NCBI RefSeq assembly: GCF_002005105.1
Contig: NZ_MSCV01000022.1
Span: forward strand, 30,507 to 94,506
Length of the DNA stretch: 64,000 nucleotides
Source of the DNA: Methylocaldum sp. 14B
GTDB lineage: Bacteria; Pseudomonadota; Gammaproteobacteria; Methylococcales; Methylococcaceae
Direction of reading: 5' to 3'
A program made the position numbers and the translations under genes. How positions within the stretch are numbered: the stretch's first letter is position 1; each line of letters begins with the position of its first letter. This document shows, piece after piece, positions 19,022 through 28,680 of this stretch. The notes below the pieces were generated by a model that saw nothing but the letters and a program-made list of their open reading frames with translations, searched no databases and was not told the DNA's origin.

Positions 19022-20035
19022 TTACCCCTTCTCAGTCGCGTCCGGTTTAGCCCAGTCTTCCAATTTCTGAACGAGCCTATCGTAGACTTCAGGCGTCAAC
19101 TCTTCGAACGCGTTCAACTTGTTCTTGCTCGCGGCTTTGACCCAACGCAGCACGCGCTCGCGGTCCAAGCCGAGTTCCTTGATCCGTGTCTCCAATTGCT
19201 CGATCTGTGTGAGGGAAAGGCTGCAGAATCTGTAGCCCCGGCCGCCAACTTCCGAAGACGGTGTCGATTCGGCCGGAATCCGATCGTTGGCATCGCCTTC
19301 GCCCTCGGTGAATTTGCCGGTAGTAACAGCGGCTTGTGGCTTCGAGGCCGGCCCTAGCTGCATGTCCTCAAGGTCTTGCGTAAACACTTCGCTTAAGCCC
19401 GCCATCCGCAGAGTCGCATCGATATGCGCCGACTTTCCCGCCATCTTGAGGGCTTTATTCAGGTCCCCATTGTCCTGCTGCACGCTGCGTGCTCCAATGC
19501 CTTCCGCGACCGTCCGTTCCTGACTGTCTCGCAGTTCGCAGCGGAGAATGATCGTACCGAGACGCTGTCCCGACAGGGCGGCCTGCTCATAGGCGGTGAG
19601 ATTGGGATAATGCACCGTCACTCCGAGCATCCCGCAAATTTTTTCGGCACCCGGCTTGAATAGACTCGGCTTGCTCCAGTGGCTGTTGATCGGGCACGAC
19701 TCCGCTTCGCCGCGCCTGGCAAAGGCGCATCTTTCCCGATTGAAGAGGTGAATGCGGCCGTAGTCCGTGCCTTCCACCAAGGCTTCCCTTATCCAATTGA
19801 GTATCGCCGCACGATTATGCTTGCGCCGCGCCAGTCCCGCTTCGAATACATCATTCGGCAAATCCAGAGGGGAAACGCTCGGTAGTTCGGCCTTTGCCGT
19901 TTTCCTCGCGACTTTTCGCGCTGTCGGCTTTTCGGGGCTCGCCACGGGCTGTTCTTCGTGTTCGAGATAGGCCGTGGACGGAATCGAAGCCGCTGGGGCG
20001 TCTACGGTGTCTTCGCGTTCTTTTTCGTGATTCAT
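19022..20035 (-). CDS. Phage-type recombination/annealing-like protein (uncertain)
   Basis: A 337-residue protein; start ATG 20035 is chosen for AGGAGT at good spacing. The first 65 residues are low-complexity and charged. The core has LFKPGAEKICGMLGV, then LNKALKMAGKSAHIDATLRM and AGLSEVFTQDLEDM, a pattern I associate with phage single-strand annealing-like proteins, followed by a C-terminal three-helix segment (LSLTQIEQLETRIKELG). With the Gp157 gene directly downstream, a domesticated phage recombination module is likely. The exact function is inference. Confidence 0.65.
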   Translation of the reverse strand: MNHEKEREDTVDAPAASIPSTAYLEHEEQPVASPEKPTARKVARKTAKAELPSVSPLDLPNDVFEAGLARRKHNRAAILNWIREALVEGTDYGRIHLFNRERCAFARRGEAESCPINSHWSKPSLFKPGAEKICGMLGVTVHYPNLTAYEQAALSGQRLGTIILRCELRDSQERTVAEGIGARSVQQDNGDLNKALKMAGKSAHIDATLRMAGLSEVFTQDLEDMQLGPASKPQAAVTTGKFTEGEGDANDRIPAESTPSSEVGGRGYRFCSLSLTQIEQLETRIKELGLDRERVLRWVKAASKNKLNAFEELTPEVYDRLVQKLEDWAKPDATEKG

Positions 20036-20617
20036 AACTTGGTTACTCCTGCCGTACACATCACCTTTAATGCATTTCCCTGGGGCAAGGCTTGCTTGCG
20101 GGGTGCTATGGCGTTGTACCGCTCGTCTGGGAAGTAGAAAAAAGCTGCCGGAATATCCGGATCGAAGAGTGGTTATTTAAGGCGCCTCAGGTTACTGCCG
20201 ACGCATCACAGCGCTGTCCTATGGTGGGGGTGGAAGATTGGCACTGGGGAATCGCTCCAAAAACACTTACAGTGACAATTTGCGGCCGAGATTTAGCGGG
20301 AAGCGACGTTGAGCCTGGCGCAAGACAATAGGTCAGGACCGAAGGCTAAGACTTGATTCCGGCTTGATTTAGGCAAAGTTATGCTCTTTAGATGCTGTGA
20401 ATAAATAACCGGTTTTCCATGTAACATTAAACAAAATCCGGCGGCGAAAGTTCCCTCAAGAATTAAAGAAAAATGTGATAATACAAAGAGTTGTCTTGGC
20501 TATGGCGGGGCAGCCAAGGGCTCGTTCGGATCTAAAGGACGTTGCGTTGGATTGACCTCGGAAAATACTTCGCTTGTCGGTCTATAGGTCGATTGCCTAA
20601 ACGCATTGTGATCGATC
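20036..20617. other. Intergenic region between divergent transcripts
   Basis: About 580 bases between the leftward phage-like pair and the rightward hydrolase gene. It must hold promoters for both. I see AT-rich tracts around 20390-20490 but no operator palindrome or RNA structure I can name. A short open frame at 20092-20331 has no ribosome site and atypical composition. Confidence 0.5.
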
Positions 20618-21958
20618 ATGAGGTTGAGGAACCTTCGTATCTCGAGTCACCATTTCTTTGGCCGGGGTGGTTTCGTTCTTGGTTTGATGTTGCTAGCGCC
20701 TTTGTGGAGTGGAGGAGGAATGGCGGGAGCGCTCGAAGACTATGTTAATGCGCCGGACACCGCGTACCATTGGCGGTATGAGTCGGAAGCCCAAGAACCG
20801 TGGGGAACGCTGATCCGTTTGGAGTTGATATCCCAGAAGTGGCGTGGCGAAACGTGGAGCCACGGTCTTGTGATCGTCCGGCCGCTCGAGCTGCGTAATC
20901 CCAAGACTGCCTTTCTTCTGATAACCCACGATGGTGCCGCCAGCATCGATCTGTTGAAGACGGTGGCGGAACGAGCCGGAGCCATTGCGGCTGCGATTAC
21001 CGGCGTTCCCAATCAACCATTGTATGGGCGTAGCGAAGATGCGCTTGTCGCTTATACGTTCGATCGGTATGCGGAAACGAACGACAAGACCTGGCCGTTG
21101 CTTTTCCCTATGGTGAAAAGCGCGGTGCGGGGCATGGATGCGGTTCAGGAGTTTGTGGGGCGGACATTGAGTGTCGGCATCGAGAAGTTTCTGGTCGCCG
21201 GTGCCTCCAAACGAGGTTGGACGGCCTGGTTGACGGCAGCCGTCGATGGGCGGGTCAAAGCCATCGCGCCCATGGTGTTCGACATGTTGAACATCAAGAC
21301 GCAACTGCAATGGACCGAGAAAGTCTATGGCCGGCAAAGCGAGTATATCCACGATTACACCGATCTGGGGCTGCATCGGGCCCTGGACGACAGTCCTCTG
21401 CAGCGGTTGCGCGTGTGGGTGGACCCCTACGCTTATCGCGAACGTTACAGAATGCCGAAGTTGCTGTTGCTAGGGACTAACGATCCTTATTGGACAGTCG
21501 ACTCGCTGCGTCATTACTGGCATGACCTGCCCGAGCCCAAACTGCTGTTCCAGGCGCCGAATGCGGGTCACGGTGCGGGTAGTACTCTGGAAGCCAGGCA
21601 GACGCTTGCAAGCTTTTTTGAAATGGTCGCCGACAATCATCCGCTGCCCAGGCTGGCATGGACGCATACGCAACGGGGGGATGATACCGAGATGATACAG
21701 GTCAAGACCAACGCGAAACCGACCGCGATACGTCTTTGGACCGCCGAGTCCTCGGATCGCGACTTTCGTAACGATGCTTGGTCGAGTCGTAGCCTGGCGC
21801 TCAATCCGGAGCGGAATGGCGCCGCCATTCTCGTGCGTGCGCCCTGTGACAAATATCGTGCGTATCTGGTCGAAGTGGAGTTGCGCTCTCCGAGCGGCCA
21901 CCCTTATCAACTATCGACCGAAGTCCGGGTTCTTCCCGATCTTGCCCGCATCGAATAA
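20618..21958 (+). CDS. PhoPQ-activated pathogenicity-related (PqaA) family hydrolase
   Basis: A 446-residue exported protein: N-terminal hydrophobic segment (FVLGLMLLAPLWSGGGMAGA), then an alpha/beta-hydrolase-like domain. Family marks are APDTAYHWRY, AITGVPNQPLYG, VAGASKRGWTAWL (nucleophile Ser in GASKRG), PMVFDMLN and LGTNDPYWTVDS (likely acid region) with APNAGHGAG (His). This fits PF10142 proteins such as Salmonella PqaA, linked to antimicrobial peptide resistance in some hosts. The natural substrate is unknown. No operon partner is seen. Confidence 0.93.
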   Translation: MRLRNLRISSHHFFGRGGFVLGLMLLAPLWSGGGMAGALEDYVNAPDTAYHWRYESEAQEPWGTLIRLELISQKWRGETWSHGLVIVRPLELRNPKTAFLLITHDGAASIDLLKTVAERAGAIAAAITGVPNQPLYGRSEDALVAYTFDRYAETNDKTWPLLFPMVKSAVRGMDAVQEFVGRTLSVGIEKFLVAGASKRGWTAWLTAAVDGRVKAIAPMVFDMLNIKTQLQWTEKVYGRQSEYIHDYTDLGLHRALDDSPLQRLRVWVDPYAYRERYRMPKLLLLGTNDPYWTVDSLRHYWHDLPEPKLLFQAPNAGHGAGSTLEARQTLASFFEMVADNHPLPRLAWTHTQRGDDTEMIQVKTNAKPTAIRLWTAESSDRDFRNDAWSSRSLALNPERNGAAILVRAPCDKYRAYLVEVELRSPSGHPYQLSTEVRVLPDLARIE

Positions 21959-22184
21959 AACGGTTTCGGATGGCAGCTCAGCGTATCGGGTGTCATGTCG
22001 GAGCGAGAAATTGTCGTCAGATCCCGACGTCCAGGAGCGAGATTGCTCTTTTGGCTCCAATTTATTGATGACTACTGTATTGGAATTGAGCGAGTTGGAT
22101 CCGCTATCACGATAGGCGGGAATCCTGGCCTTGCCTTTGCATAAAATACGCGGCGTTTTGCAATCAAGGGGGGAGTTCCAATCC

Positions 22185-22463
22185 ATGCGCATTTTGATGT
22201 TGAAGCCGATCCTGGCCGTATTGCTTATCGTGTTTAGCGGATCTTCCGTGGCTTCGGGAAAACATGCCCACAAACATAAACATCATAAGCACCGCCACCA
22301 CAAAACTGTTCATGTCCACGAGCATCACCACCACTATTACGACGACAGGCATCGGTATGTTCCGATAGAGCGACCGGGCTTGCCACGGCTACCGGAGCTG
22401 CCTCGCCTTTCTGATTTGCCGGCGCCTCCGCTGCCGAGATTGCCGCCTTTGCCGGGCAGGTAG
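22185..22463 (+). CDS. Secreted histidine- and proline-rich small protein
   Basis: A 92-residue protein; ATG 22185 is chosen because AGGGGGGAG precedes it and a signal peptide follows (ILAVLLIVFSGSSVASG). Mature residues about 24-55 are nearly all His, Lys and Arg (HKHKHHKHRHHKTVHVHEHH), giving a likely zinc- or copper-binding tract. The C-terminal part is repeated Pro-Leu/Arg (PRLPELPRLSDLPAPPLP). It precedes zur and a ZnuD-like receptor on the same strand, so a periplasmic zinc buffer is a reasonable inference. It could be nickel- or copper-related instead. Confidence 0.8.
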   Translation: MRILMLKPILAVLLIVFSGSSVASGKHAHKHKHHKHRHHKTVHVHEHHHHYYDDRHRYVPIERPGLPRLPELPRLSDLPAPPLPRLPPLPGR

Positions 22464-22590
22464 AATCGCTTGGTGCCTGCCCTCGAGTAATGGTCTGGAT
22501 CGGCTTGATCGTTATCTCGCGGAGAACGCACTCCGCTCGAATACAGGATCGACCTCGTTCCAAGACATTTGGCTTGTCGCCACTGTAGAG

Positions 22591-22607
22591 ATGTTATAAA
22601 GTAACAT
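22591..22607. promoter_or_regulatory. Candidate Zur box upstream of zur
   Basis: The palindrome ATGTTA-N5-TAACAT is perfect in its half-sites and lies 27 bases before the zur start, where a Zur or Fur-like dimer could block transcription. Gamma-proteobacterial Zur boxes have GTTATA/TATAAC-type half-sites, which this resembles. A near-copy with the same spacing lies before the receptor gene. Confidence 0.72.
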
Positions 22608-22634
22608 AAAAACGCAGCGCTTGAGGTCCAAGCA

Positions 22635-23144
22635 ATGAATGTCAGGACTCCGCCTAGTCAAAAAGTGTACACGATGCCCACCCATGATCACCGCGGCTGT
22701 GTCGACCGAGCGCTCCGCGTGGCGGAGCAGCTGTGCGCCCAGCGCGAAGTTCGGCTGACGCCGATCCGCCGCAAGGTGCTCGAACTCATCTGGGAAAGTC
22801 ATCGCGCGGTCAAGGCTTACGACCTGCTCGACAAAATCAAACCGTTCGAGCAAGCCGCAAAGCCGGCGACGGTTTACCGGGCCTTGGAGTTTCTGATGGA
22901 GCAGAGCCTGATCCACCGTGTGGAAAGCCTCAATGCGTTTATCGGTTGCAACTGTTCTGAGCGGAGGCACGAGCAGCTGTTGCTGATTTGCGAACATTGC
23001 GGGAATGTCGAGGAGCGACCGGGAGCCGAGGTAATGGCAGCGGTCGCGAGTGAAGTGGAGCAGGCGGGATTTATTCTCCACCGGAAAGCTATCGAAATTC
23101 ACGGCTTGTGCGCCCATTGCGCGCAGGACGCGGCTGACGCCTGA
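22635..23144 (+). CDS. zur: Fur-family transcriptional regulator, Zur-like
   Basis: A 169-residue Fur-family repressor: winged-helix part RLTPIRRKVLELIWESHRAVKAYDLLDKI and KPATVYRALEFLMEQSLIHRVES, then the metal-binding half with ICEHCG and LCAHC (structural zinc Cys pairs) and an N-terminal DHRGC. The Zur call over Fur rests on the Cys-rich pattern, the ZnuD-like neighbour and matching palindromes before both genes. A later start at 22674 (MPTHDH) is possible. It is probably autoregulated and represses zinc uptake when zinc is ample. Confidence 0.88.
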   Translation: MNVRTPPSQKVYTMPTHDHRGCVDRALRVAEQLCAQREVRLTPIRRKVLELIWESHRAVKAYDLLDKIKPFEQAAKPATVYRALEFLMEQSLIHRVESLNAFIGCNCSERRHEQLLLICEHCGNVEERPGAEVMAAVASEVEQAGFILHRKAIEIHGLCAHCAQDAADA

Positions 23145-23196
23145 GCCAAAGCGTATCGGGCCGAGAGCTGTCGACTCGCTCGAATTCGTAACGTAT

Positions 23197-23213
23197 ATGT
23201 AACGCTATAACAT
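23197..23213. promoter_or_regulatory. Candidate Zur box upstream of the zinc receptor gene
   Basis: ATGTAA-N5-TAACAT, matching five of six half-site positions of the box before zur and with identical spacing. It lies 26 bases before the receptor ATG at 23240, a location fitting repression of that gene. Confidence 0.7.
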
Positions 23214-23239
23214 TAGCTCGATAGGACCTTATAAGAAAC

Positions 23240-25333
23240 ATGAACAAGCGAGTCGTCCTGCTGATGGCTTCAGCCGCATCTTTTGCTTCGTCCGTGGCAG
23301 CCGAAGAGGAATCCGTAAAAGAATTGGAGCCCGTATTGATCACCGCGCCGGTGCATAAACTGGCCGAGGAAATGGCACGTCCCTTCAATGCCTTGAAGGG
23401 TGATGAGCTGTCTCGGAAAGTTGGCAATACCCTCGGCGAAACCTTGAATCAGGAACTCGGGGTGACCAGCTCGTCTTTCGGCGCCGGCGTCGGCCAACCG
23501 GTCATCCGCGGGCAAAGCGGTCCGCGCGTGCGAGTCATGCAAGACAGCCTTGGAATTCAGGACGTGTCTACCCTGAGTCCGGATCATGCCAATGCCGTCG
23601 AGCCGATTCTCGCTGAGCGTATCGAGGTGCTGCGGGGGCCTCAAACTCTCTTGTACGGCAGCGGAGCCATCGGTGGTTTGGTCAATGTCATCGACAACCG
23701 AATTCCCGATCGGCTGCCGGAGAAGGTCGTTACCGGCGCGGCGGAACAGCGCTACAACACCGTATCCGACGAAACTACGAGTGTTTTGCGCTTGGACGCG
23801 GGGCAGGGCATCTTCGCCCTGCACCTGGATGGTTTCTATCGCGATCGGAACAATGTCGAGATTCCGGGGTTCGCCATCGATGAACAGGCGGAAGCGGCCT
23901 CGCACGGCGAGGAAGGCCATGAGGAAGCCATCGCCAATACGAAAGGATATATCGCCAACACGGACGCGAGGGCACGGGGCGGCACGGTAGGCTTCTCGTT
24001 CATCGGGGACCCGGGCTTTTTCGGATTCTCCGTCAACCGACTGGAAAACGATTACGGCATTCCGCCCGGCGCGCATAACCATGGACATGAGCACGGTGAC
24101 GAAGAAGCGGAGGGGCAGGATAGAATTCGGGTCGATATGGAGCAGTCCCGCTACGATTTCAAGAGCGAGCTCTACGATCCCGCGCCTTTCGTCGAGACGC
24201 TCAAAATGCGCCTCGGTTACACCGATTACCGCCATGTCGAGCGGGAGAACGGCGCCACGGGCACCGTGTTCAGCAACGAGGCGGTGGAAGGGCGGATAGA
24301 GCTGGTTCACAAGAACGTCGGTTCCTGGCACGGAGTAGTCGGCGTGCAGGTTCAGGACAGCGAATTCTCCGCCGTTGGCGAAGAGGCGGTAGTGCCGAAA
24401 TCGGATATTTCCTCCTACGGTTTTTTCGCCGTGGAGGACATGCATTGGCGCAACGTCCTGTTCGAGTTGGGGTTGCGCGTCGAAGATCAGACTATTACCC
24501 CCGATAGCTTGAAGAGCGTTTCGCACACGCCGGTCAGCGCCTCGGGCTCGGCCGTGTGGAACGTTCGCGACGATGCGGCTGTGACCTTCGCGGTAACCCG
24601 CTCCCAGCGGGCGCCCCAGGTCCAGGAGCTTTTCTCGAACGGTTTCCACGCCGCGACCAGGAGTTTCGAGCTCGGCAATCCGGCGCTTTCGGAAGAGACC
24701 TCCTACAATCTCGACCTCGGTTTCCGCTATAACCCCGGTTGGGTCAGCGCCGAAGTCAATTTGTTTCACAATTGGGTCAACGATTACATCTTTCAGCGTA
24801 GCCCCGGCACGGTTTTCAACCGGGAAACCGAGGAATTCGAAACCGTGTGCTCCGAGGAAGACGCGTGTATTCCGGTGCTGGAAAGTACGCAGTTGGACGC
24901 CACGTTCAAGGGTTTCGAGGCGAGCCTGAAGTTTCCGGTGTTCGACCAAGCGTTCGGGAAGCTGGATCTCACTTTGTTTTCAGACTACGTGCGCGGCCGC
25001 TTCGATCATGGCGGCGATGTCCCGCGCATGCCGCCGCTCCGATACGGTTTTCAGCTGGATTACGGCTTCGAAAAACTCACCGCCTTCGCCCGGCTGATGA
25101 ATGCCGAGGCGCAGAACAATCCGGGTGAGAATGAAACGAAAACGGACGGCTATTTGTTGTTCAATGTCGGCGCCGAGTACCGACTGGCGGTCGCCGACTA
25201 TGCCGAGCTCATGGTATTCATAAGAGGCAAGAACCTGCTCAATGAAACCATTCGCAACTCCACGTCTTACCTCCGCAATATCGCACCGGAGCCTGGCCGC
25301 GCCGGAGAATTCGGGATACGCGTCAATTTCTGA
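23240..25333 (+). CDS. znuD: TonB-dependent outer-membrane receptor, ZnuD-like zinc uptake
   Basis: A 697-residue receptor: signal peptide (VVLLMASAASFASSVAAEE), TonB-box region LEPVLITAP, plug domain with PVIRGQSGPRVRVMQDSLG and IEVLRGPQTLLYGSGAIGG, then a 22-strand-type barrel ending in aromatic F (RVNF). His/Glu-rich loops (GEEGHEEAI at about 217-225; GAHNHGHEHGDEE) and a CSEEDAC disulfide loop match ZnuD, the zinc receptor of Neisseria and relatives. Zur control is suggested by the upstream palindrome. It would supply zinc across the outer membrane with TonB/ExbBD energy. Confidence 0.92.
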   Translation: MNKRVVLLMASAASFASSVAAEEESVKELEPVLITAPVHKLAEEMARPFNALKGDELSRKVGNTLGETLNQELGVTSSSFGAGVGQPVIRGQSGPRVRVMQDSLGIQDVSTLSPDHANAVEPILAERIEVLRGPQTLLYGSGAIGGLVNVIDNRIPDRLPEKVVTGAAEQRYNTVSDETTSVLRLDAGQGIFALHLDGFYRDRNNVEIPGFAIDEQAEAASHGEEGHEEAIANTKGYIANTDARARGGTVGFSFIGDPGFFGFSVNRLENDYGIPPGAHNHGHEHGDEEAEGQDRIRVDMEQSRYDFKSELYDPAPFVETLKMRLGYTDYRHVERENGATGTVFSNEAVEGRIELVHKNVGSWHGVVGVQVQDSEFSAVGEEAVVPKSDISSYGFFAVEDMHWRNVLFELGLRVEDQTITPDSLKSVSHTPVSASGSAVWNVRDDAAVTFAVTRSQRAPQVQELFSNGFHAATRSFELGNPALSEETSYNLDLGFRYNPGWVSAEVNLFHNWVNDYIFQRSPGTVFNRETEEFETVCSEEDACIPVLESTQLDATFKGFEASLKFPVFDQAFGKLDLTLFSDYVRGRFDHGGDVPRMPPLRYGFQLDYGFEKLTAFARLMNAEAQNNPGENETKTDGYLLFNVGAEYRLAVADYAELMVFIRGKNLLNETIRNSTSYLRNIAPEPGRAGEFGIRVNF

Positions 25334-25755
25334 TGCTCGGAATCGCCCCGAAATTCACGAAATCGGAATGAATGCCGATCGGCAAACATTTTCAGCGCCC
25401 CTCGGCACACTTTAAGCCGACAACTTTCCATCCCGCCAACTCCACGCCGCGGCGAGAGCCTGGAATGCAGAAGCACGTCCCAGAGTGTCGGTTGCCGGCG
25501 AACTTACTCAGGATGGTCGCAATCAAATAAGACAAATTTGTACCTGCATCGTGGGCTTTGTCGTTCGTCGTCTGATGCCGGCTTATGAACCGACAAGCGG
25601 TCAAAAAACGCATATCGAATAGCCGGTCGACACTCGAACACTAATTATGTTCGTTGAGACTCTCCTTTGGCCGTATGCTGCGCGGGAGTAAACTGGAGTC
25701 TAGGTCTATGGAAAGCCGCTATTTCTAGTCAGATCAAATCCAAACGGAAACCACT
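25334..25755. other. Intergenic region upstream of citrate synthase
   Basis: About 420 bases. I see no gene, tRNA or named regulatory site. The last 150 bases are AT-richer and probably hold the citrate synthase promoter. Confidence 0.5.
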
Positions 25756-27054
25756 ATGACCAACGAATACATCAATTTGACCGATCCTGAAGGCAGACGT
25801 CTTACGTCTTTGCCGGTGATCAGGGGAACGATGGGGCCGTCCGTCCTAGATATTTCCAAGCTCTATTCCGAGGTCGGTTGTTTTACCGTAGATCCCGGTT
25901 TTGCGATGACGGCGAGCTGTGCGAGTGGAATAACCTTTATCGACGGCGAACAAGGAATTCTGCTGTATCGCGGATACCCCATCGAACAGTTGGCGGCCCG
26001 CAGCAACTTTCTGGAGGTCACTTATCTGTTGTGGTATGGCGAGTTGCCGAATGAAAGCCAATTAAGGCAGTTTACCCATGAGGTCGTGCACCACACCATG
26101 ATCAACGAATCCCTGAGGCTCTTTTACCAGGGGTTTCATCATGACGCCCATCCGATGGCGGTTTTAGTGGGGGTAGTGGGATCGCTTTCGGCGTTCTACC
26201 ACGATTACTTGGATATCCACGATCCGAGATCGCGGGAACTGGCGGCGCTCCGCCTGGTTGCCAAGATGCCGACCATAGCCGCGGCGGCATACAAATACAC
26301 CATGGGACAGCCGCAAATCTATCCCGATAATTCCCTGAGCTATACGGGCAATCTTCTGCATATGATGTTTGCCATGCCGACTCAGGTCTATGAGGTCGAT
26401 CCGGTCGCCGAGCGGGCTTTGGACTTGCTGCTGGTGTTGCATGCCGACCATGAACAGAACGCGAGCACCTCGACGGTGCGCTTGGCCGGGAGTTCGGGGG
26501 CCAATCCTTTCGCCTGTATCGCCGCGGGAATTGCGGCACTGTGGGGTCCGGCACACGGCGGCGCAAACGAGGCGGTCATCAAGATGCTTCAGGAAATCGG
26601 GGATGCGAAGCACATACCCCAATACATCGCCCGCGCCAAGGATAAGAACGATCCGTTCCGCCTCATGGGATTTGGTCACCGCGTGTACAAGAACTTCGAC
26701 CCGCGCGCGACGATTATCCGCGAGACCTGTTACGAAGTACTGGAAAAGCTGGCCGATACCAAAGATCCGCTGTTCGATCTTGCCCTTCGATTGGAAGAGA
26801 TCGCGTTGAAGGATGACTATTTCATCGAACGCAAGCTATATCCCAACGTCGATTTTTATTCCGGCATCATTTACCGCGCTTTGAAGATTCCGATGAGCAT
26901 GTTTACCGCAATGTTTGCGGTAGCGCGTACCGCCGGTTGGATGGCCCACTGGATGGAGATGATGGCCGACCCCGAACAGCGTATCGGCCGTCCGAGACAG
27001 CTTTATACCGGCCCGGTCACGCGCGATTATGTGGCGTTGAAAGAACGGGGCTAG
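25756..27054 (+). CDS. gltA: Citrate synthase
   Basis: A 432-residue type II-length citrate synthase: [45 protein letters not shown] (catalytic His), [11 protein letters not shown] (second His) and [15 protein letters not shown] (Asp/Arg region). It condenses acetyl-CoA with oxaloacetate. In many RuMP methanotrophs the TCA cycle is used mainly for biosynthesis. The gene is alone, ending near a strong bidirectional terminator. The start ATG 25756 gives the usual N-terminus. Confidence 0.97.
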   Translation: MTNEYINLTDPEGRRLTSLPVIRGTMGPSVLDISKLYSEVGCFTVDPGFAMTASCASGITFIDGEQGILLYRGYPIEQLAARSNFLEVTYLLWYGELPNESQLRQFTHEVVHHTMINESLRLFYQGFHHDAHPMAVLVGVVGSLSAFYHDYLDIHDPRSRELAALRLVAKMPTIAAAAYKYTMGQPQIYPDNSLSYTGNLLHMMFAMPTQVYEVDPVAERALDLLLVLHADHEQNASTSTVRLAGSSGANPFACIAAGIAALWGPAHGGANEAVIKMLQEIGDAKHIPQYIARAKDKNDPFRLMGFGHRVYKNFDPRATIIRETCYEVLEKLADTKDPLFDLALRLEEIALKDDYFIERKLYPNVDFYSGIIYRALKIPMSMFTAMFAVARTAGWMAHWMEMMADPEQRIGRPRQLYTGPVTRDYVALKERG

Positions 27055-27100
27055 CCTGTTTCGCATCGAATAGATCCGTATTCAGAGCTTCGCCAACGAA

Positions 27101-27126
27101 AAGCCGGAGCCGCATGGCTCCGGCTT
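27101..27126. terminator. Bidirectional terminator between convergent gltA and regulator gene
   Basis: An 11-bp perfect stem (AAGCCGGAGCC / GGCTCCGGCTT) with a GCAT loop lies between two convergent stops. Read leftward the stem is followed by TTTT, a classical intrinsic terminator for the regulator gene; read rightward the tract is weaker. Confidence 0.82.
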
Positions 27127-27150
27127 CGCTTGTCGGTTACGCCGTGCCGT

Positions 27151-28680
27151 TCAGGCCTTCTTTCTTAGCGGCACCGCGTTGGAATCGACGATCGCCGGCC
27201 AGTTTGTTCTCCTGCCTCTCGCCTGATACTTTGCGGTAAGCGGCTCGTTCAGATAGTCGGTACCCTGGCCGTCAAAAATGTAGGTGCGATCACGGCCTTT
27301 TTGCTTGGCGATGCGGCACGCGTTGTCAGCGCTCCGGAGCACTGAAGACGCATCGCCGCTTGCGGCCGTCAAAGCCGTAATCCCGATGCTGACGCTTACC
27401 CACAAATCCTTTCCTGCCCACGACAATCGGCAGCTCCTGACGGCGTCCCGAAGATTGTTCGCCACGATCCATGCCCGCTCGATCGGACAGTTCTCCAGCA
27501 ACAGACCGAACTTGTCCTCGCCGAGACTCCCGAGAATATCGCTCTGCCGCAATCGTCTTTCCAGAGCCTGCCCGACTGATTGCAGCAATTGATCTCCAGC
27601 AGCGCATCCGTAGGTCTCATTGACGATCTTGAAGCGATCGAGATCGATATAGCAAAGTACATAGTCGGATCGGTTCTCGCAGGGAGCCGCCAAGAGATTT
27701 TCCAAGCACTGCTCGAATTCGATGCGGTCGTACAAAGCCTTGTCGACGCTTGCATTGGCAACCTTGAGCAGGTCGGCTTGTTTTTTCCAGGGCTCCGAGC
27801 GCTGAGCGTCCAATTCACCCAGGCGCTGGCGATAGTACGCCAGTTGCTGTTCGACGTCCTTGTCCTTGCTGATGTCGACGAGCGTGCCCTGCAGGAACAG
27901 CGGCCGGCCGGCGTCGTCGTGAACGACACTGGCTTGGTCCAAAACCCAGCGCGCCTTGCCGTCTTGTGTGATCACCCGGTATTCGCAACGGAGCGGCGCA
28001 TGATGCTCATAGGTTCCTGCAAACTGCTCGATGACCATTTCCCGGTCGTCGGGATGGACCCACTTGATCAGCCCGATGCCGAGAGGGTCGTCCAGCCAGG
28101 TTTCCGGGGCGTATCCGAACTGTTCGGTCTGCGGGCTTACGTACAATAGCTTTCCCGGAGCCTCGAGCGAAGCGATATAGGTAATCGCGGGGATTTGTTC
28201 CACTAGAGCGCGGTATTTGGCTTCGGCTTTCCGTAACTGCTCCAGGGCTTCCTCCTTTTCGCGCAAAAGTCGAGTCTGGTTTACGTTGCGGGCAATCAGG
28301 TCCGGCAATCGCCGTACGAATTCGAGTTCACCGGTTTTCGCAACATAATCCGAGACGCCGTTCTTGCACATGTCCGTTGTCGCCGCAGCTCCGTCATCGG
28401 AAGTCATCATGATCACCGGCGTGGATAATTCGCCCATATCCACGGCCATGTCGGCGAGCAGCTCGTTTATGTCGAAATCCGGCAATCGCCGGTCGACCAC
28501 GATGCAGTCGGGCCTCTCGGCCCGAATCAATTTCAGCCCCAGACGGCCGGTACCGGCTTCGATGACCTCGAATCGATAGATCGAATGCTGCTCGAGCGCC
28601 TGTCGACAGACTTGGCGGCAATCGGGGTCGCCGTCGATAAGCACGAGGCGGATAATCGGTGTGATGTTAAGGGCATTCAT
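27151..28680 (-). CDS. Response regulator with REC, PAS and degenerate GGDEF domains
   Basis: A 509-residue protein: receiver domain (about 10-130; probable phosphoacceptor Asp63 in CIVVDRRLPD), a helical linker, a PAS/PAC domain (about 155-275; PETWLDDPLGIGLIKWVHPDD), a second coiled segment and a GGDEF-type domain (about 330-480). The expected GGDEF signature reads LGEDKFGLLLE, so two of five signature residues differ, suggesting an inactive cyclase or a c-di-GMP/GTP sensor. The partner kinase is not in the window. The signal is unknown. Confidence 0.9.
   Translation of the reverse strand: MNALNITPIIRLVLIDGDPDCRQVCRQALEQHSIYRFEVIEAGTGRLGLKLIRAERPDCIVVDRRLPDFDINELLADMAVDMGELSTPVIMMTSDDGAAATTDMCKNGVSDYVAKTGELEFVRRLPDLIARNVNQTRLLREKEEALEQLRKAEAKYRALVEQIPAITYIASLEAPGKLLYVSPQTEQFGYAPETWLDDPLGIGLIKWVHPDDREMVIEQFAGTYEHHAPLRCEYRVITQDGKARWVLDQASVVHDDAGRPLFLQGTLVDISKDKDVEQQLAYYRQRLGELDAQRSEPWKKQADLLKVANASVDKALYDRIEFEQCLENLLAAPCENRSDYVLCYIDLDRFKIVNETYGCAAGDQLLQSVGQALERRLRQSDILGSLGEDKFGLLLENCPIERAWIVANNLRDAVRSCRLSWAGKDLWVSVSIGITALTAASGDASSVLRSADNACRIAKQKGRDRTYIFDGQGTDYLNEPLTAKYQARGRRTNWPAIVDSNAVPLRKKA

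Noticed and set aside
20092..20331. 79-residue rightward frame before the PqaA-type gene
   Set aside because: No ribosome site, no signal or family match.
23270..24949. 559-residue leftward open frame opposite the zinc receptor
   Set aside because: It exactly mirrors a well-supported TonB receptor frame; long antisense frames are common in GC-rich DNA and it shows no family motif or ribosome site.
27580..28149. 189-residue rightward frame opposite the REC-PAS-GGDEF gene
   Set aside because: Shadow of a gene with clear domain order; no ribosome site.
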